Positions 63,912-64,000 of a DNA stretch of 64,000 nt are shown one piece after another. Under the pieces are notes generated by a model that was not told where the DNA came from, made no database searches, and saw nothing but the letters and a program-made list of their open reading frames with translations. Numbering within the stretch: position 1 is the first letter of the stretch; each line of letters starts with the position of its first letter. Source of the DNA: an uncultured Winogradskyella sp. (GTDB lineage: Bacteria > Bacteroidota > Bacteroidia > Flavobacteriales > Flavobacteriaceae); contig NZ_CANLYI010000010.1 in NCBI RefSeq assembly GCF_947495255.1, positions 62,001 to 126,000 of the forward strand, written 5' to 3'. Made by a program: the position numbers and the translations under genes.

Positions 63912-64000
63912 ATGGAAAATTCTAAAATCATTATCGGCTACATTATATACTTACCAATAGTAATCATCTTAACTATTTACATTTCGAAAATGTTATTTAA
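63912..64000 (+). CDS. Membrane protein, N-terminal fragment at the window edge
   Basis: The first 29 codons (MENSKIIIGYIIYLPIVIIL and on) are inside the window and the frame is open at the right edge. The hydrophobic start is similar to the preceding gene. It is probably another member of the same operon. The rest lies outside, so nothing more can be said. Confidence 0.6.
   Translation, partial: MENSKIIIGYIIYLPIVIILTIYISKMLF

Overview
The window is a chromosomal segment of a Bacteroidota bacterium, most likely family Flavobacteriaceae. The base composition is AT-rich. No Shine-Dalgarno sequences are evident before the ribosomal genes. Promoters fit the Bacteroidota pattern TAnnTTTG (-7), with a -33 TTG/TTTG at the best examples. 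One protein carries a type IX secretion C-terminal sorting domain. An HPRT-adenylate kinase fusion, a flavobacterial GbsR-type regulator and S9/M3 peptidases fit the same group. I see no rRNA, tRNA, CRISPR array, prophage or insertion sequence.

1-16.9 kb (all minus strand): the complete str-S10-spc-alpha supercluster, read from rpsL at 16848 down to rplQ, which runs off the left edge. The order is rpsL-rpsG-fusA-rpsJ-rplC-D-W-B-rpsS-rplV-rpsC-rplP-rpmC-rpsQ-rplN-X-E-rpsN-H-rplF-R-rpsE-rpmD-rplO-secY-infA-rpmJ-rpsM-K-D-rpoA-rplQ, with no tuf between fusA and rpsJ. Most gaps are under 25 bp. The exceptions carry structure: a strong promoter and hairpin before rpsL, a 15-bp-stem hairpin between rpsJ and rplC, and a palindrome-rich 217-bp gap with an internal promoter before rpsD.

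17-31.9 kb: housekeeping and envelope genes in both orientations. These are an Omp85-type barrel protein, a T9SS-exported arylsulfotransferase-like protein, rlmB, a rhomboid protease, rarA, a secreted hypothetical, a YjjG-type phosphatase, a polysaccharide deacetylase-like protein, radC, a PaiB-like flavoprotein, a lipoprotein, a tRNA-dihydrouridine synthase and a B12-binding radical SAM protein.

31.9-41 kb: a more accessory stretch. It holds a pair of related membrane proteins, a PLP enzyme, an orphan Imm53-type immunity protein, a membrane protein with two possible ExbD-like domains, a GH114-like lipoprotein, an Mpl-type Mur ligase and a TPR protein. Two copies of a nested palindromic repeat (29.5 and 35.7 kb) and a decayed third copy (40.0 kb) lie here.

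41-57.7 kb: a 2027-residue alpha-2-macroglobulin, a secreted hypothetical, a LytS/LytT-type two-component pair with an upstream membrane protein, an S9 peptidase, a DUF4136-like lipoprotein, a voltage-gated K+ channel, obg and an hpt-adk fusion. Three promoters here, those of the membrane protein upstream of LytST, the S9 peptidase and the alpha-2-macroglobulin, carry direct repeats with a 21-bp period. In two of them the whole promoter layout is the same to the base. This suggests a local LytTR regulon. A (TTGA)13 microsatellite lies in the leader of the LytST-linked gene.

57.8-64 kb: purK-purE, a small membrane protein and an M3 oligopeptidase. They are followed by a GbsR/MarR regulator whose perfect 28-bp palindromic operator recurs before the next operon, which encodes membrane proteins and a DCC thiol-disulfide protein and runs off the right edge.
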